Shown piece by piece: positions 1 to 7,707 of a stretch of 64,000 nucleotides of DNA. This DNA comes from Thermus brockianus (lineage in GTDB: Bacteria > Deinococcota > Deinococci > Deinococcales > Thermaceae), in contig NZ_CP016312.1 in NCBI RefSeq assembly GCF_001880325.1, positions 1,922,001 to 1,986,000 on the forward strand. Direction: 5' to 3'. A program made the translations under genes and the position numbers. Each line of letters starts with the position of its first letter. Position 1 is the first letter of the stretch. The notes below the pieces were generated by a model. It was not told the origin of the DNA, did not search any database, and saw nothing but the letters and a program-made list of their open reading frames with translations.

Positions 1-168
1 ACCCTGGCCGAGGCCCTCAGGCTCCTGGAGGAGCGCCGCCGGGCCCTGGAGGCCCTGGAAGCCCGCCACCGGGCGCTGGAGGCCCGCTTCCGCCAGCTGG
101 ACGAGGCCCGGGGCCGGGCCCTCCTCCTGCTCCTGGAGGCCCACAGCCTGCTCAGGAGGCAAGCATGA
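1..168 (+). CDS. C-terminal end of a coiled-coil phage protein (partial)
   Basis: Frame 1 is open from the window edge to a TGA at 166-168. The 55 visible residues are dominated by Leu, Glu, Arg and Ala with heptad-like spacing (TLAEALRLLEERRRALEALE and onward), which indicates a long coiled coil. The stop overlaps the ATG of the next gene in an ATGA, so the two are translationally coupled. The N-terminus is outside the window and no function can be assigned. Confidence 0.7.
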   Translation, partial: TLAEALRLLEERRRALEALEARHRALEARFRQLDEARGRALLLLLEAHSLLRRQA

Positions 169-1007
169 GGAACCTTTTGCTTTTCCTGCTGATCCTGGCC
201 TATCTCAGCACCCTGGCCATGAGCACCGGACATTTGGCCCAGTGGTACGCCCTCACCCTGGGGGGGCTTCCCCCCTGGCTGGCCTGGGGCCTGGCCGCCA
301 GCCTGGAGTTCACCGCCTTCCTCCTCTCCCTCCTCTCCAACTCCCTCCTTCGGGGCTCGGCGTGGGCGGGGGGTGGGGCCCTGGCCGCCCTGGGGCTGGT
401 CTGGATGGGCAACGCCCTCTCCATGCACCGGGGGGCCCCGGGGGTGCCCCTCTGGGAGACCCTGGCCATGAGCCTCTTTGTGCCCGTGGGCACCTACGTG
501 GTGGGGAAAGTGGTGGGGGAGATGCTGCGGTACCGCGGGGGTGCCGGGGGGTACCGTGAGGACACGGGGGGTGTGCCGCAGGGTGTACCGCGGGTGGGCT
601 TGCCGGTGGCCCGGGTGTACCGCAAGGCGGCACCCCCTTCCGGCACCCTGGCACCCCAGGGGTCCCACTTCGCAGGGGTGGAGGACCGCTTGGTGGCACC
701 GGGCGGCACCCTTGTTGGCACCGGTACCGGTACCCCGGTGCCGGGGGAAACCTCCCAAACGGACGGGCGTACCACCTTGAAGCTCACGGAGTCCCGCACC
801 CTGGAGTGGACCGTGGAGGGCAAGGGGGCCGAGCTATTGGAGGCCCTGGCCCGGTACCGCGGTCCCGTGACCCTCGGCACCCTGGTCCGGGACCTGGGGT
901 GGCCCAAGACCACGGTCCGCCGCTGGCTGGACCGCTTGGAGGACCAGGGGCTGGTCCACCGGACTGGGGAAGGATGGACCCTGAAGGAGGAGGGCCGCTA
1001 TGCATGA
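165..1007 (+). CDS. Membrane protein with C-terminal winged-helix DNA-binding domain
   Basis: The 280-residue protein starts with a hydrophobic segment (residues 1-20) and has about three further membrane segments up to residue 118. A Gly/Pro/Thr-rich linker of about 90 residues follows. The C-terminal 60 residues read as a winged helix-turn-helix (LLEALARYRGPVTLGTLVRD, then KTTVRRWLDRLEDQGLV). It would therefore hold a DNA-binding domain at the inner membrane face. The position in the early/middle phage region suggests a regulator or a DNA-membrane tether, but neither is shown. The linker-coding DNA is packed with GGTACC/GGCACC motifs. Confidence 0.75.
   Translation: MRNLLLFLLILAYLSTLAMSTGHLAQWYALTLGGLPPWLAWGLAASLEFTAFLLSLLSNSLLRGSAWAGGGALAALGLVWMGNALSMHRGAPGVPLWETLAMSLFVPVGTYVVGKVVGEMLRYRGGAGGYREDTGGVPQGVPRVGLPVARVYRKAAPPSGTLAPQGSHFAGVEDRLVAPGGTLVGTGTGTPVPGETSQTDGRTTLKLTESRTLEWTVEGKGAELLEALARYRGPVTLGTLVRDLGWPKTTVRRWLDRLEDQGLVHRTGEGWTLKEEGRYA
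529..735. repeat. Cluster of iterated GGTACC / GGCACC / GGTGCC motifs
   Basis: Within the linker-coding part of the preceding gene the hexamers GGTACC, GGCACC and GGTGCC recur about every 15-20 bases, for example at 529-534, 540-545, 550-555 and around 719-735, where several run head to tail. Further copies occur near 850-885. This could be a by-product of a low-complexity Gly-Thr-Pro linker or a set of protein-binding sites. Confidence 0.5.
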
Positions 1008-1446
1008 ACCCCTGGACCTCTGGCGGGCGGCCTGGGTGGCCCTGGCCCTCTGGCGGGTGGAACACGGGGAGGCCCGCTGGGTCCCGGTCCACCCCCAGGA
1101 CCCCAGGCCCGGGGCCTTCGGGGGCCGCGCCGACCTCCACGCCCGCCCCCCCGAGGCCCCGGCCTTCCTGCCCATTTACGTCCCCCCGGTCCCGCCCCTG
1201 GGCATAGAGGCCCACAACCTGCGCCTGTGGCGGCACGACGCCCGGGCCTTCGTCCGGGGGCTGGGATACGGGGAACGGCAGCTCATGGAAGCCTACCTGG
1301 GCAAGGGGAAGCCCAGTACCCTGGTGAGCTACAACCCCTCGGCCGGTCGGCTTCAGACCCACGCCCCCCTGGACCTCCTGGACCTCTTCGTGCGCCTCGC
1401 CCGCCGGGCCGAGGTAGACACCCCCCCACCCCCCGGGGTAGAATAG
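1000..1446 (+). CDS. Hypothetical phage protein
   Basis: This 148-residue protein starts at an ATG overlapping the previous stop by 8 bases, so it is coupled to the membrane/winged-helix gene. It is rich in Leu, Ala, Arg and Pro and has no membrane segment or motif that I recognise. A short region near residues 70-100 (NLRLWRHDARAFVRGLGYGE) could fold as helices. The last codons overlap the promoter-like element beginning at 1419. Function unknown. Confidence 0.65.
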   Translation: MHEPLDLWRAAWVALALWRVEHGEARWVPVHPQDPRPGAFGGRADLHARPPEAPAFLPIYVPPVPPLGIEAHNLRLWRHDARAFVRGLGYGERQLMEAYLGKGKPSTLVSYNPSAGRLQTHAPLDLLDLFVRLARRAEVDTPPPPGVE

Positions 1447-1490
1447 ACCTAAGGTGGGAAACCTGCCCCCGGAGGAAGCTCCGGGGGCCA
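1419..1490 (+). promoter_or_regulatory. Promoter-terminator element, copy A
   Basis: The element has a C-rich block (1421-1434), a -10-like TAGAAT at 1439-1444, the leader CTAAGGTGGGA and then a perfect 10-bp hairpin (1465-1474 pairing with 1479-1488, GAAG loop) followed by CAAGCTTTT. It matches copy B at 9409-9487 without gaps through the -10 and leader, and the hairpin loops and outer pairs vary. A promoter aimed directly at a terminator suggests attenuation or antitermination. It precedes the packaging operon. Confidence 0.65.
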
Positions 1491-1506
1491 AGCTTTTGGG
1501 GGTGCC

Positions 1507-1755
1507 GTGGATGAACGCGATCTGGAGCTGGAGCTCTGGCAGGAGGCCCTCGCCCTCCTCGCCCGCCTGGGGGCCTCAGAGGCGGACCTTCGCCCTCTCA
1601 GGGAGCGCCTTTGGGCCCTCCGCCTCTACCGCATGATGCCCAAGCCCCAGGCCCCTTCCCTCTGGAGCCGCCCCCTCTTCTGGACGGTCCTGGCCCTCCT
1701 CCTCGGCATCGTGGCCAGCCTCCTGGGCCTTCCCGTCCACAAGCTCTTCCCGTGA
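1507..1755 (+). CDS. Small single-pass membrane protein (phage)
   Basis: This 82-residue protein starts at GTG 1507, just after the hairpin of element A. Residues 1-50 are charged and helical (ERDLELELWQEALALLARLG) and residues 54-75 form one transmembrane segment (FWTVLALLLGIVASLLGLPV). In Mu-like genomes this position, upstream of the gp25-gp27 block, holds lysis or small membrane proteins, so a holin-like role is possible but unsupported by a specific motif. An in-frame ATG is not available nearby. Function unknown. Confidence 0.6.
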   Translation: MDERDLELELWQEALALLARLGASEADLRPLRERLWALRLYRMMPKPQAPSLWSRPLFWTVLALLLGIVASLLGLPVHKLFP

Positions 1756-1765
1756 AAGGAGCGCC

Positions 1766-2095
1766 ATGTTCAGGGATCCAAACCGCCAGCGCTTGATCCG
1801 AGGCACGATCCTCCAGGCCCTGTACCTGAACGCCTTCGGGGTGGACGCCCCCGTCAACATCCACGACCCCTACGCCATGCCGAGAGGCGTCCTGGCCCGG
1901 GTCATGGAACTCTCCCACGTCCTCCCCGCCCGCTCCGAGATGAACGCCGCCGTGCGCTACCTGCAGCAGAAGGGCTACGTGGAGGCGGTTTGGGACGAGG
2001 ACGGGGAGTTCACCCTGGTCCGCCTCACCACCCAGGGCATGGACCTGGTGGAGGGGAACCTGAAGGACCCCGGGGTCCTCCTGCCCAGGAGGTAG
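1766..2095 (+). CDS. Winged-helix-like phage protein (Mu gp26-position)
   Basis: The 109-residue protein begins at ATG 1766 after a good ribosome-binding site (AAAGGAG). Residues 8-60 are helical, and residues 55-95 (MNAAVRYLQQKGYVEAVWDE, then FTLVRLTTQGMDLVEG) resemble a winged helix in which a helix-turn-helix is followed by a beta wing. It sits three genes upstream of terminase, where Mu encodes small proteins of unknown role. A DNA-binding function is inferred from fold appearance only. Confidence 0.6.
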   Translation: MFRDPNRQRLIRGTILQALYLNAFGVDAPVNIHDPYAMPRGVLARVMELSHVLPARSEMNAAVRYLQQKGYVEAVWDEDGEFTLVRLTTQGMDLVEGNLKDPGVLLPRR

Positions 2096-2097
2096 CC

Positions 2098-2280
2098 GTG
2101 GAGCTCAGGGAGGAGATCCACGCCCTCGCCGTGGCCTTCCGCCGCCACCACGAGGAGATCCTCGCCGAGCTCCGCCTCCTCCGGGAGGAGTTGGAGAGGG
2201 AGCGCCGGGCCCGGTTCTGGGAGCGGGGACTCCTGGCCCTGGCCCTGGTGGCGGCCCTGGTGGGCTGGGTGCGGCCGTGA
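2098..2280 (+). CDS. Coiled-coil plus membrane anchor protein (phage)
   Basis: This 60-residue protein starts at GTG 2098, two bases after the previous stop. Residues 1-40 form an Arg/Glu-rich amphipathic helix (ILAELRLLREELERERRARF) and the C-terminus is one membrane segment (LLALALVAALVGWV). The layout resembles Mu gp25-type small membrane proteins encoded just before gp26/gp27. The stop overlaps the next start in GTGA. Function is unknown; a spanin- or holin-accessory role is one possibility. Confidence 0.6.
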   Translation: MELREEIHALAVAFRRHHEEILAELRLLREELERERRARFWERGLLALALVAALVGWVRP

Positions 2281-2810
2281 AGGGCTACAAGCGCCACCGC
2301 CTCTGCAAGGTCTGCACCCTCCCGGAGGACCTTCGCGACCGGGTGGACGCCATGCTCCTGGGGGAGGAGACGGAGGAGGACGGCAGGCCCTACAGCATGG
2401 AGGGGATCGCCCTCTGGCTCAGGGCCCAGGGGCACGAGGTGAGTCCCTCCAGCGTCCGCCGCCACGCCCGCCACCTGGCCCCTGCCTTGGATCAGGTCCT
2501 GCAGATGGAGCGCCTGGTGGAGGCGGTGGAGGAGGCCACGGGCAAGCGCCTCTCCTACGCCGCCGCCCTCGCCAACATCGTGGTGCACAAAGCTCTCCGC
2601 TACCTCCAGGACCTGGAGCTCGGGGAGGAGGTGGATCCGGAGAAGGTGGTGCGGCTCGGCCTCGAGGCCGCCCGGGTGGCCCTGAGCCTGGAGCGGCTGG
2701 ACCGCTCCCTAAGGGAGGAGGCGGCCCAGAAGGTGGAGGAGAGCCTCCGCGCCCGGCAGATTGAGCCCGAGGTCATAGAGGCCATCAAGCGGGACATCTA
2801 TGGACTCTGA
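2277..2810 (+). CDS. Mu gp27-like protein, probable small terminase subunit
   Basis: The 177-residue protein resembles the DUF3486/Mu gp27 family. An N-terminal recognition domain (residues 1-65: YKRHRLCKVCTLPEDLRDRV, then YSMEGIALWLRAQGHEVSPS with SSVRRHARHL) looks like a helix-turn-helix, and a long helical C-terminus follows. Proteins in this position act as the DNA-recognising partner of the terminase ATPase. It overlaps the terminase gene by 11 bases. The start is GTG 2277, coupled to the gene before. Confidence 0.75.
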   Translation: MKGYKRHRLCKVCTLPEDLRDRVDAMLLGEETEEDGRPYSMEGIALWLRAQGHEVSPSSVRRHARHLAPALDQVLQMERLVEAVEEATGKRLSYAAALANIVVHKALRYLQDLELGEEVDPEKVVRLGLEAARVALSLERLDRSLREEAAQKVEESLRARQIEPEVIEAIKRDIYGL

Positions 2811-4083
2811 GCGCCTCCTCCTCCCGTACCAGCGGCGCTGGGTGTGGGACCAATCCCGCTTCAAGATCGGCCTCTGGGCGAGGCAGACGGGGAAGAGCTT
2901 CGCCGGGACGCTGGAGGTGGTCCTGGACGCGGTGGAGCGCCCCGGCACCCTCTGGGTCCTCCTCTCCGCCGGCGAGCGGCAGAGCCGGGAGCTCGCGGAG
3001 AAGGCCAAGCGCCACCTCGCGGCCCTGAAGCAGGCGGCGGAGACCCTGGAGAGCCGCTTCTTTGAGGCGGGGGAGGAGGTGACCCAGCTGGAGATCCGCT
3101 TGCCCAACACGTCCAGGCTCATCTTCCTCCCCGCCAACCCCCGCACCGCCCGCGGCTACACCGGGAACGTCTTCCTGGACGAGTTCGCCTTCCACCAGGA
3201 CTCCGAGGCCATCTGGGCCGCCATGTTCCCCATCATCACGCGGAGGCCCGATCTCAAGATCAGGATCATGAGCACCCCCAACGGCCCCCGGGGCAAGTTC
3301 TACGAGCTCTGGGAGAAGGGGGGAGAGGTCTGGAGCCGGCACCGGGTCACCCTCCTGGACGCGGTGGCCGAGGGCCTGCCCATAGACCCCGAGGAGCTCC
3401 GGGCGGGCCTCGCCGACGACTTCATCTGGCAGCAGGAGTACCTCTGCGAGTTCGTCTCCGAGGAGGAGGCCTTCCTGCCCTGGACCCTCATCCTGCAGAA
3501 CGAGGCCCAGGAGGACCCCCGGGGGGAGTGGGACCCCGAGCGGGCCTACCTGGGGATGGACGTGGGGCGGCACCGGGACCTCACGGTCCTGGTGGTGCTG
3601 GAGCGGGTGGGGGACGTGTACTGGGCGCGCCTCGTGGAGGCCCTCCACCGGGCCCCCTTCGCCGAGCAGGAGGCCCGCCTCCACGCCCTCCTGCCCCGGG
3701 TGCGCCGGGCCTGCCTGGACGCCACCGGCCTGGGGGAGATGCTGGCGGAGAACGCCCGCCGCGCCTTCGGCTACAAGGTGGAGCCGGTGAAGTTCACCCC
3801 CGAGGTGAAGGCGGATCTGGCCCAGCGCCTCCGCCTCTTCTTTGAGGACCGCCGGATCCGCATCCCCGAGGACCGGGCCCTCCGGGAGGACCTCCACGCC
3901 GTGCGGCGGATCATCACCCCTTCCGGGAACGTCCGCTACGACGCGGAGAGGAGCGAGCGCGGCCACGCCGACCGCTTCTGGGCCCTGGCCCTGGCCCTGC
4001 ACGCCGCCGAAACCCGGAGGGGCCCCGTGGAGTACCGCAGCGTGGCCCGGCGGCTCTTCGCCGGCTGGAAAGGAGCCTTCTGA
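2800..4083 (+). CDS. Phage terminase large subunit (Mu gp28-like)
   Basis: This 427-residue protein is the DNA-packaging motor. The ATPase half carries a Walker A variant ARQTGKS (residues 27-33) and Walker B VFLDEF (about 125-130), followed by the coupling segment MSTPNG near residue 157. The RNase H-like nuclease half begins with the Asp-containing strand LGMDVGRHRD near residue 250, and further acidic residues occur at LDATGLGE and HADRFWALALA. Length and order fit a complete terminase. The gene overlaps its neighbours on both sides. Confidence 0.92.
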   Translation: MDSERLLLPYQRRWVWDQSRFKIGLWARQTGKSFAGTLEVVLDAVERPGTLWVLLSAGERQSRELAEKAKRHLAALKQAAETLESRFFEAGEEVTQLEIRLPNTSRLIFLPANPRTARGYTGNVFLDEFAFHQDSEAIWAAMFPIITRRPDLKIRIMSTPNGPRGKFYELWEKGGEVWSRHRVTLLDAVAEGLPIDPEELRAGLADDFIWQQEYLCEFVSEEEAFLPWTLILQNEAQEDPRGEWDPERAYLGMDVGRHRDLTVLVVLERVGDVYWARLVEALHRAPFAEQEARLHALLPRVRRACLDATGLGEMLAENARRAFGYKVEPVKFTPEVKADLAQRLRLFFEDRRIRIPEDRALREDLHAVRRIITPSGNVRYDAERSERGHADRFWALALALHAAETRRGPVEYRSVARRLFAGWKGAF

Positions 4084-5594
4084 TGCCCATCCTGGACCAG
4101 TACGGGAACCCCATCCCCAAGGAGCCCCCGGGGCAGGCCCGGGGCTTCCTCCCCCTGAACGACCCCTACCGGGTCTACCCCGCCCGGGGCCTCACCCCCG
4201 AGCGCCTGGCCCGCATTCTGCGCCAGGCGGATGAGGGGGACCTCGCCCTCCAGGCGGAGCTCTTTGAGGAGATGGAGGAGCGGGACGCCCTCCTCTTCTC
4301 CCTCCTCCAGACCCGGAAGCTGGCGGTGGTGGGGCTGGACTGGCGCTTGGAGCCCGCTGGGGAGGGCCGGGACGCCCGGCGCGTCCTGCGGGCGGTGGAG
4401 GAGGTCTTCTGGGACCTCCCCCTGGAGGACCTCATGACCGACCTCCTTTCCGCCATTCCGCAGGGGGTGAGCGTGGTGGCGGTGGCCTGGGAGTGGGATG
4501 GCCTTTTGTGGCGCCCCAAGGCCTTCCGCTGGGTCCACCCGGGCCTCTTGGTCTACCGCGCTGGAGAGGACCGCTTTTACCTGGCGGCGGGGCCCGGTCG
4601 GGAGGAGGCCTTCCCCTACGGCGGGGCTATAGAGCACCGCTACCGCGCCCGTTCGGGCCTGCCCACCCGCGCCGGGCTCATGCGGAGCCTGGCCTGGCTG
4701 TACGTCTTTAAGCACTACGCCCTGAAGGACTGGGTGATCTTCGCCGAGGTTTACGGCCAGCCGTACCGCATCGGCAAGTACGATCCCGCCGCCGGCGAGG
4801 AGGAGCGCCGCCGGCTGGAGGAGGCGGTGCGGAGCCTGGGGGCGGACGCCGCCGGGGTGATCTCCAAGGACACCGAGATAGAGATCCTCGAGGCCGCCAA
4901 GGGCCAGGGGCCCGAGGTCTACGAGCGCCTCATTCGCCTGGCCAACCGGGAGATGACCCAGGCGGTGCTGGGACAGACCCTCACCTCCTCGGAGGGGGAA
5001 GGGGGGAGCTACGCCCTGGCCAAGGTGCACGAGCGGGTGCGGATAGACCTCCTAAAGGCGGACGCCCGGGCCCTGGCCCGCACCTTGCGGGAGGGGCTTC
5101 TCAAGCCCTTCGTGGCCTTCAACTTCGGCCCCGAGCTCCTGGACCTCGCCCCCCTCGTGGTGCCCGAGGTGGAGGAGGAGAAGGATCTGGAGAGCCGGGC
5201 CCGGGTGCTCCAGACCCTCCTGGGCATGGGCCTCTCCATCCCCGAGGCCTGGCTCCGGGAGGAGTTCGGCGTCCCCGCCCCCGACCCCCAGGGCCCCGTC
5301 CTCACCCCCCTCCTCGCCCCCCAGGAGAGAAAAGAGCGGGGCCTGGTGGCGGGCCAGGCCTTCGTGGACGGCCTGGGGGATAGGCTCCTAGAAAAGGCCC
5401 CTATGCCCGGGCTTCCCGCCCTCCTCCAGGCCATCGGGGAGGCCGAGGGGTACGAGGACCTGAGGCGGCGCCTCCTCGCTCTCTTCCCCGGGATCTCCTT
5501 CGCCGAGCTCGCCCAGCTCCTGGAGGCCGCCCTCACCCTCTCCGAGCTCGCGGGGAGATGGGCCCAGCGGCAGGACAGTGGCCTGGACGGTTGA
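4083..5594 (+). CDS. Phage portal protein (Mu gp29-like, DUF935)
   Basis: The 503-residue protein matches the DUF935/Mu gp29 portal family in position, length and sequence style. Typical elements include LLQTRKLAVVGLDWRLEPAG near residues 75-95, FRWVHPGLLVYRAGEDRFYL near 150, and the helical segment FKHYALKDWVIFAEVYGQPY near 210-230. Portals form the dodecameric ring through which terminase drives DNA. The start ATG overlaps the terminase stop. The gene appears intact. Confidence 0.88.
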   Translation: MPILDQYGNPIPKEPPGQARGFLPLNDPYRVYPARGLTPERLARILRQADEGDLALQAELFEEMEERDALLFSLLQTRKLAVVGLDWRLEPAGEGRDARRVLRAVEEVFWDLPLEDLMTDLLSAIPQGVSVVAVAWEWDGLLWRPKAFRWVHPGLLVYRAGEDRFYLAAGPGREEAFPYGGAIEHRYRARSGLPTRAGLMRSLAWLYVFKHYALKDWVIFAEVYGQPYRIGKYDPAAGEEERRRLEEAVRSLGADAAGVISKDTEIEILEAAKGQGPEVYERLIRLANREMTQAVLGQTLTSSEGEGGSYALAKVHERVRIDLLKADARALARTLREGLLKPFVAFNFGPELLDLAPLVVPEVEEEKDLESRARVLQTLLGMGLSIPEAWLREEFGVPAPDPQGPVLTPLLAPQERKERGLVAGQAFVDGLGDRLLEKAPMPGLPALLQAIGEAEGYEDLRRRLLALFPGISFAELAQLLEAALTLSELAGRWAQRQDSGLDG

Positions 5595-6768
5595 GCCCGA
5601 CCCCCTGCGGCCCGAGGAGGCCCTCCGCTGGTTCCGGGCCCGCCTTCCCCTCCCCGATCCCGAGTTCCGCGCCCTGGGGGAGGAGGCGAGGCGCCGGGCC
5701 TTCTTCGTGGCGGGCCTCGCCGCGCTGGACATGGTGCAGGAGACGATGGACGCCCTCGCCCGGGCCCTGGAAGAGGGGAGGCCCTTTGAGGACTTCCAAA
5801 GGGAGCTTTCCGACCGGGTCAAGAACGCCTGGGGCGAGGGGAGCCGCCACCGCCTGGAGACCGTCTTCCGCACCAACCTCCAGCTGGCCTACGGGGCGGG
5901 GCGGTGGAAGGAGGCGGTCTCCGCCCGGGAGCTCAGGCCCTACTGGGGCCTCTCCGTGGTCCTGGACGGGCGCACCTCAAAGATCTGCCGGCCCCTCGCG
6001 GGGATCGTCCTCCCCGCCGACCACCCGTTCTGGCGCACCCACGTCCCGCCCCTCCACCACAACTGCCGCACCGCCCTGGTCACCTACACCCGGGAGGAAG
6101 GGGAGAGGCGGGCCTGGAAGGAGCCCCCTCCCCACGAGCCCCAGGCGGGCTTCGGCCGCCCCCCCACGGCGGAGGAGTGGAGCCCCGACCCCCGGGACTA
6201 CCACCCTGAGCTCTGGCGGGCCTTCCTGCGGGCCCTCGCCGCCCTCCCCGAGGCCCGGGCCCACCTCAGGGGCCTGGCGGAGAGCCGGGGCCAGGGGAGG
6301 CCCGCCCCTCGGGACTGGCTCTTCGCCGCCGGGGAGATGGTGCGGGCCCCCTTCAACCGCCGGGGGCGCTCCGTTCCCGAGGAGCTGAGGCCCCTTCTCG
6401 GCCGGGAGCGGGCCACCAGCCTGGAGCTCCACGTGGCCCAGCGGGTCATGGACGGGCACCTGGCCCCGGGCACCCCTCCCGAGGTCTACGAGGGCCTGTG
6501 CCGCGAGGCCCCGGCCCACCCCGAGGCCGCCCTCTTCGCCTACGCCCGGGACCAGGGCCCGGTGCTGGCCGCCCTGGCCCCCGCCTCCTTCATCCCCGAG
6601 GAGGCCCGGGGGCCCAGGCTCAAGGCCCTCTGGTTCGTGGTATACTCCTTCCACAGCGGGACGCTGGCCACCGGCTACAGCGTGCGGGACCTGAGCGAGC
6701 TGGACGTCCCTTGGGACAAGGTGGTATGGCTCAAAAGACCTCCCTGGCTTACGCCCCCCTCGCCCTAG
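5578..6768 (+). CDS. Mu F-like minor head protein (SPP1 gp7 family)
   Basis: This 396-residue protein has the phage Mu protein F / SPP1 gp7 core between residues 88 and 172: RHRLETVFRTNLQLAYGAGR, then LDGRTSKICRPLAG, then VPPLHHNCRTALV. The conserved Asp-Arg-Thr and Cys/His residues of that family are present. Members are minor head proteins acting in capsid assembly or DNA ejection. Residues 180-396 are a C-terminal extension that I do not recognise. In Mu the next genes encode G, protease, scaffold and capsid; here only one small gene follows. Confidence 0.85.
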   Translation: MAWTVEPDPLRPEEALRWFRARLPLPDPEFRALGEEARRRAFFVAGLAALDMVQETMDALARALEEGRPFEDFQRELSDRVKNAWGEGSRHRLETVFRTNLQLAYGAGRWKEAVSARELRPYWGLSVVLDGRTSKICRPLAGIVLPADHPFWRTHVPPLHHNCRTALVTYTREEGERRAWKEPPPHEPQAGFGRPPTAEEWSPDPRDYHPELWRAFLRALAALPEARAHLRGLAESRGQGRPAPRDWLFAAGEMVRAPFNRRGRSVPEELRPLLGRERATSLELHVAQRVMDGHLAPGTPPEVYEGLCREAPAHPEAALFAYARDQGPVLAALAPASFIPEEARGPRLKALWFVVYSFHSGTLATGYSVRDLSELDVPWDKVVWLKRPPWLTPPSP

Positions 6769-7022
6769 CCCGGGCCTACGTGGCCTGGGTGAGGGAGCTC
6801 CTGGACCGGGGGGAGGAGGCCGACCCGGACGAGCTCCTGGACGCTGTGGAGGAGTGGACCCCCTTCCGGGGGTACCTGAGGGACGCCGCGCGGGAGGACC
6901 GGGAGGCCGCCCTCGCCCTGGCCCGGGAGGTCTTCGCTGAAGGGCCCAGGCTTCGGGCCCACGGCTTCCCCCTTCCCGAGACCTGGGAGGCCTTCCTCGC
7001 CCGGGTGGGACTGGAGCCCTGA
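6726..7022 (+). CDS. Small helical phage protein after the F homologue
   Basis: The 98-residue protein starts at ATG 6726, overlapping the F-like gene by 43 bases. It is acidic and helical (WVRELLDRGEEADPDELLDA and onward) with no membrane segment. The position corresponds to Mu G (gp31), but no similarity can be claimed. It is the last gene of the packaging operon and is followed within 20 bases by a strong terminator hairpin. Confidence 0.65.
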   Translation: MAQKTSLAYAPLALARAYVAWVRELLDRGEEADPDELLDAVEEWTPFRGYLRDAAREDREAALALAREVFAEGPRLRAHGFPLPETWEAFLARVGLEP

Positions 7023-7036
7023 GGGCGGCAGGCCCA

Positions 7037-7070
7037 GGGGGGCCGGGGGTCCTCCCCGGCCCCCCTTCTT
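7037..7070 (+). terminator. Rho-independent terminator of the packaging operon
   Basis: A perfect 12-bp GC stem (7037-7048 with 7054-7065) with a GTCCT loop is followed by TTCTT. It closes the packaging operon and isolates the rnpB cassette from upstream transcription. Confidence 0.85.
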
Positions 7071-7296
7071 CCGCCATCCCCGATTTGAAAGCGCTTACAC
7101 GGCCCTGTAACCCCCCTGGAAGGCCCGGGAAGGGGGTGGCCTGGCCTTCCCCCTTAGCCCCGGCCTCCCCCCGCCTTTTTGGGCCTTTCAGGCCGGGTTT
7201 CCTCCCTCCTGTGCACAGCGTCTTTCCCTCTCCGGGAGGGCGCTCAGGCGGGTTTCTGTCCTGGAGCGTGAGCGATTTCCTCAATGCTTTCGCCTG
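7071..7296. other. Non-coding stretch between packaging operon and rnpB
   Basis: About 225 bases without a convincing gene. A possible ORF reading into rnpB has no ribosome-binding site and poor composition. The stretch holds several short GC inverted repeats around 7115-7200 and ends in the rnpB promoter. In related Mu-like phages the capsid, protease, sheath and tube genes would begin here. Confidence 0.6.
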
Positions 7297-7310
7297 TGGT
7301 AGAATAGGGG
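7277..7310 (+). promoter_or_regulatory. Promoter of the prophage rnpB
   Basis: An extended -10 motif TGGTAGAAT occupies 7297-7305, and the mature 5' end of the RNA lies about 6 bases downstream. The -35 region is weak. It differs from the promoter of the broken chromosomal rnpB (-10 TAAACT), so the prophage gene did not simply bring along the same promoter. Confidence 0.65.
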
Positions 7311-7687
7311 TGCCCCGGGACGGGGGCGCGGTCGCGCCCGGGGGCCAACCCCCTTGGGTGAGGAAAGTCCGGGCACCATAGGGCAGGGTGCCAGCTAACG
7401 GCTGGGCGGGGTAACCCGACGGAAAGTGCCACAGAGAAAAGACCGCCAGCGGCCGGGCCTAACGGTCCGGTGCGGGCAAGGGTGAAACGGTGGGGTAAGA
7501 GCCCACCGCCTGGCCTGGCAACAGGCTGGGGCACGGCAAACCCCACCCGGTGCAAGGCCCAGTAGGCAGGAAGGGCTTGCCCGGCCCGCCAGAACCTGCG
7601 GGATGGGCCGCTTGAGGCCACGGGCGACCGTGGTCCCAGAGAGATGACCGCGGAAAACAGAACCCGGCTTACGCCCCGTCCCGGGGT
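7311..7687 (+). ncRNA. rnpB: RNase P RNA, complete, carried by the prophage
   Basis: All landmarks of bacterial type A RNase P RNA are present. A 13-bp P1 helix forms between 7313-7325 and 7674-7686. The universal 5' core GAGGAAAGTCCGGGC begins at about 7361 and pairs in P4 with the 3' core ACAGAACCCGGCTTA near 7657. The L15 region carries a GGCAA-type motif, and the long Thermus-type GC helices are intact. The sequence differs at about a dozen positions from the truncated chromosomal copy at 20169-20365, so it is not a recent duplicate of it. RNase P with this RNA would mature the 5' ends of tRNAs. No terminator separates it from the methyltransferase gene 20 bases downstream, so they probably share a transcript. 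Confidence 0.95.
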
Positions 7688-7707
7688 CCCCTTTGGGGGG
7701 AGGTTCT

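Noticed and set aside
1454-1636. Alternative 60-residue frame overlapping the small membrane protein
   Set aside because: It starts within the terminator hairpin of element A and has Pro/Ser/Arg-rich composition; the GTG 1507 frame gives a sensible membrane protein instead.
7085-7381. A 98-residue coding frame leading into rnpB
   Set aside because: It runs into the conserved RNase P RNA core, has no ribosome-binding site and shows Pro/Arg/Gly-rich non-protein composition.
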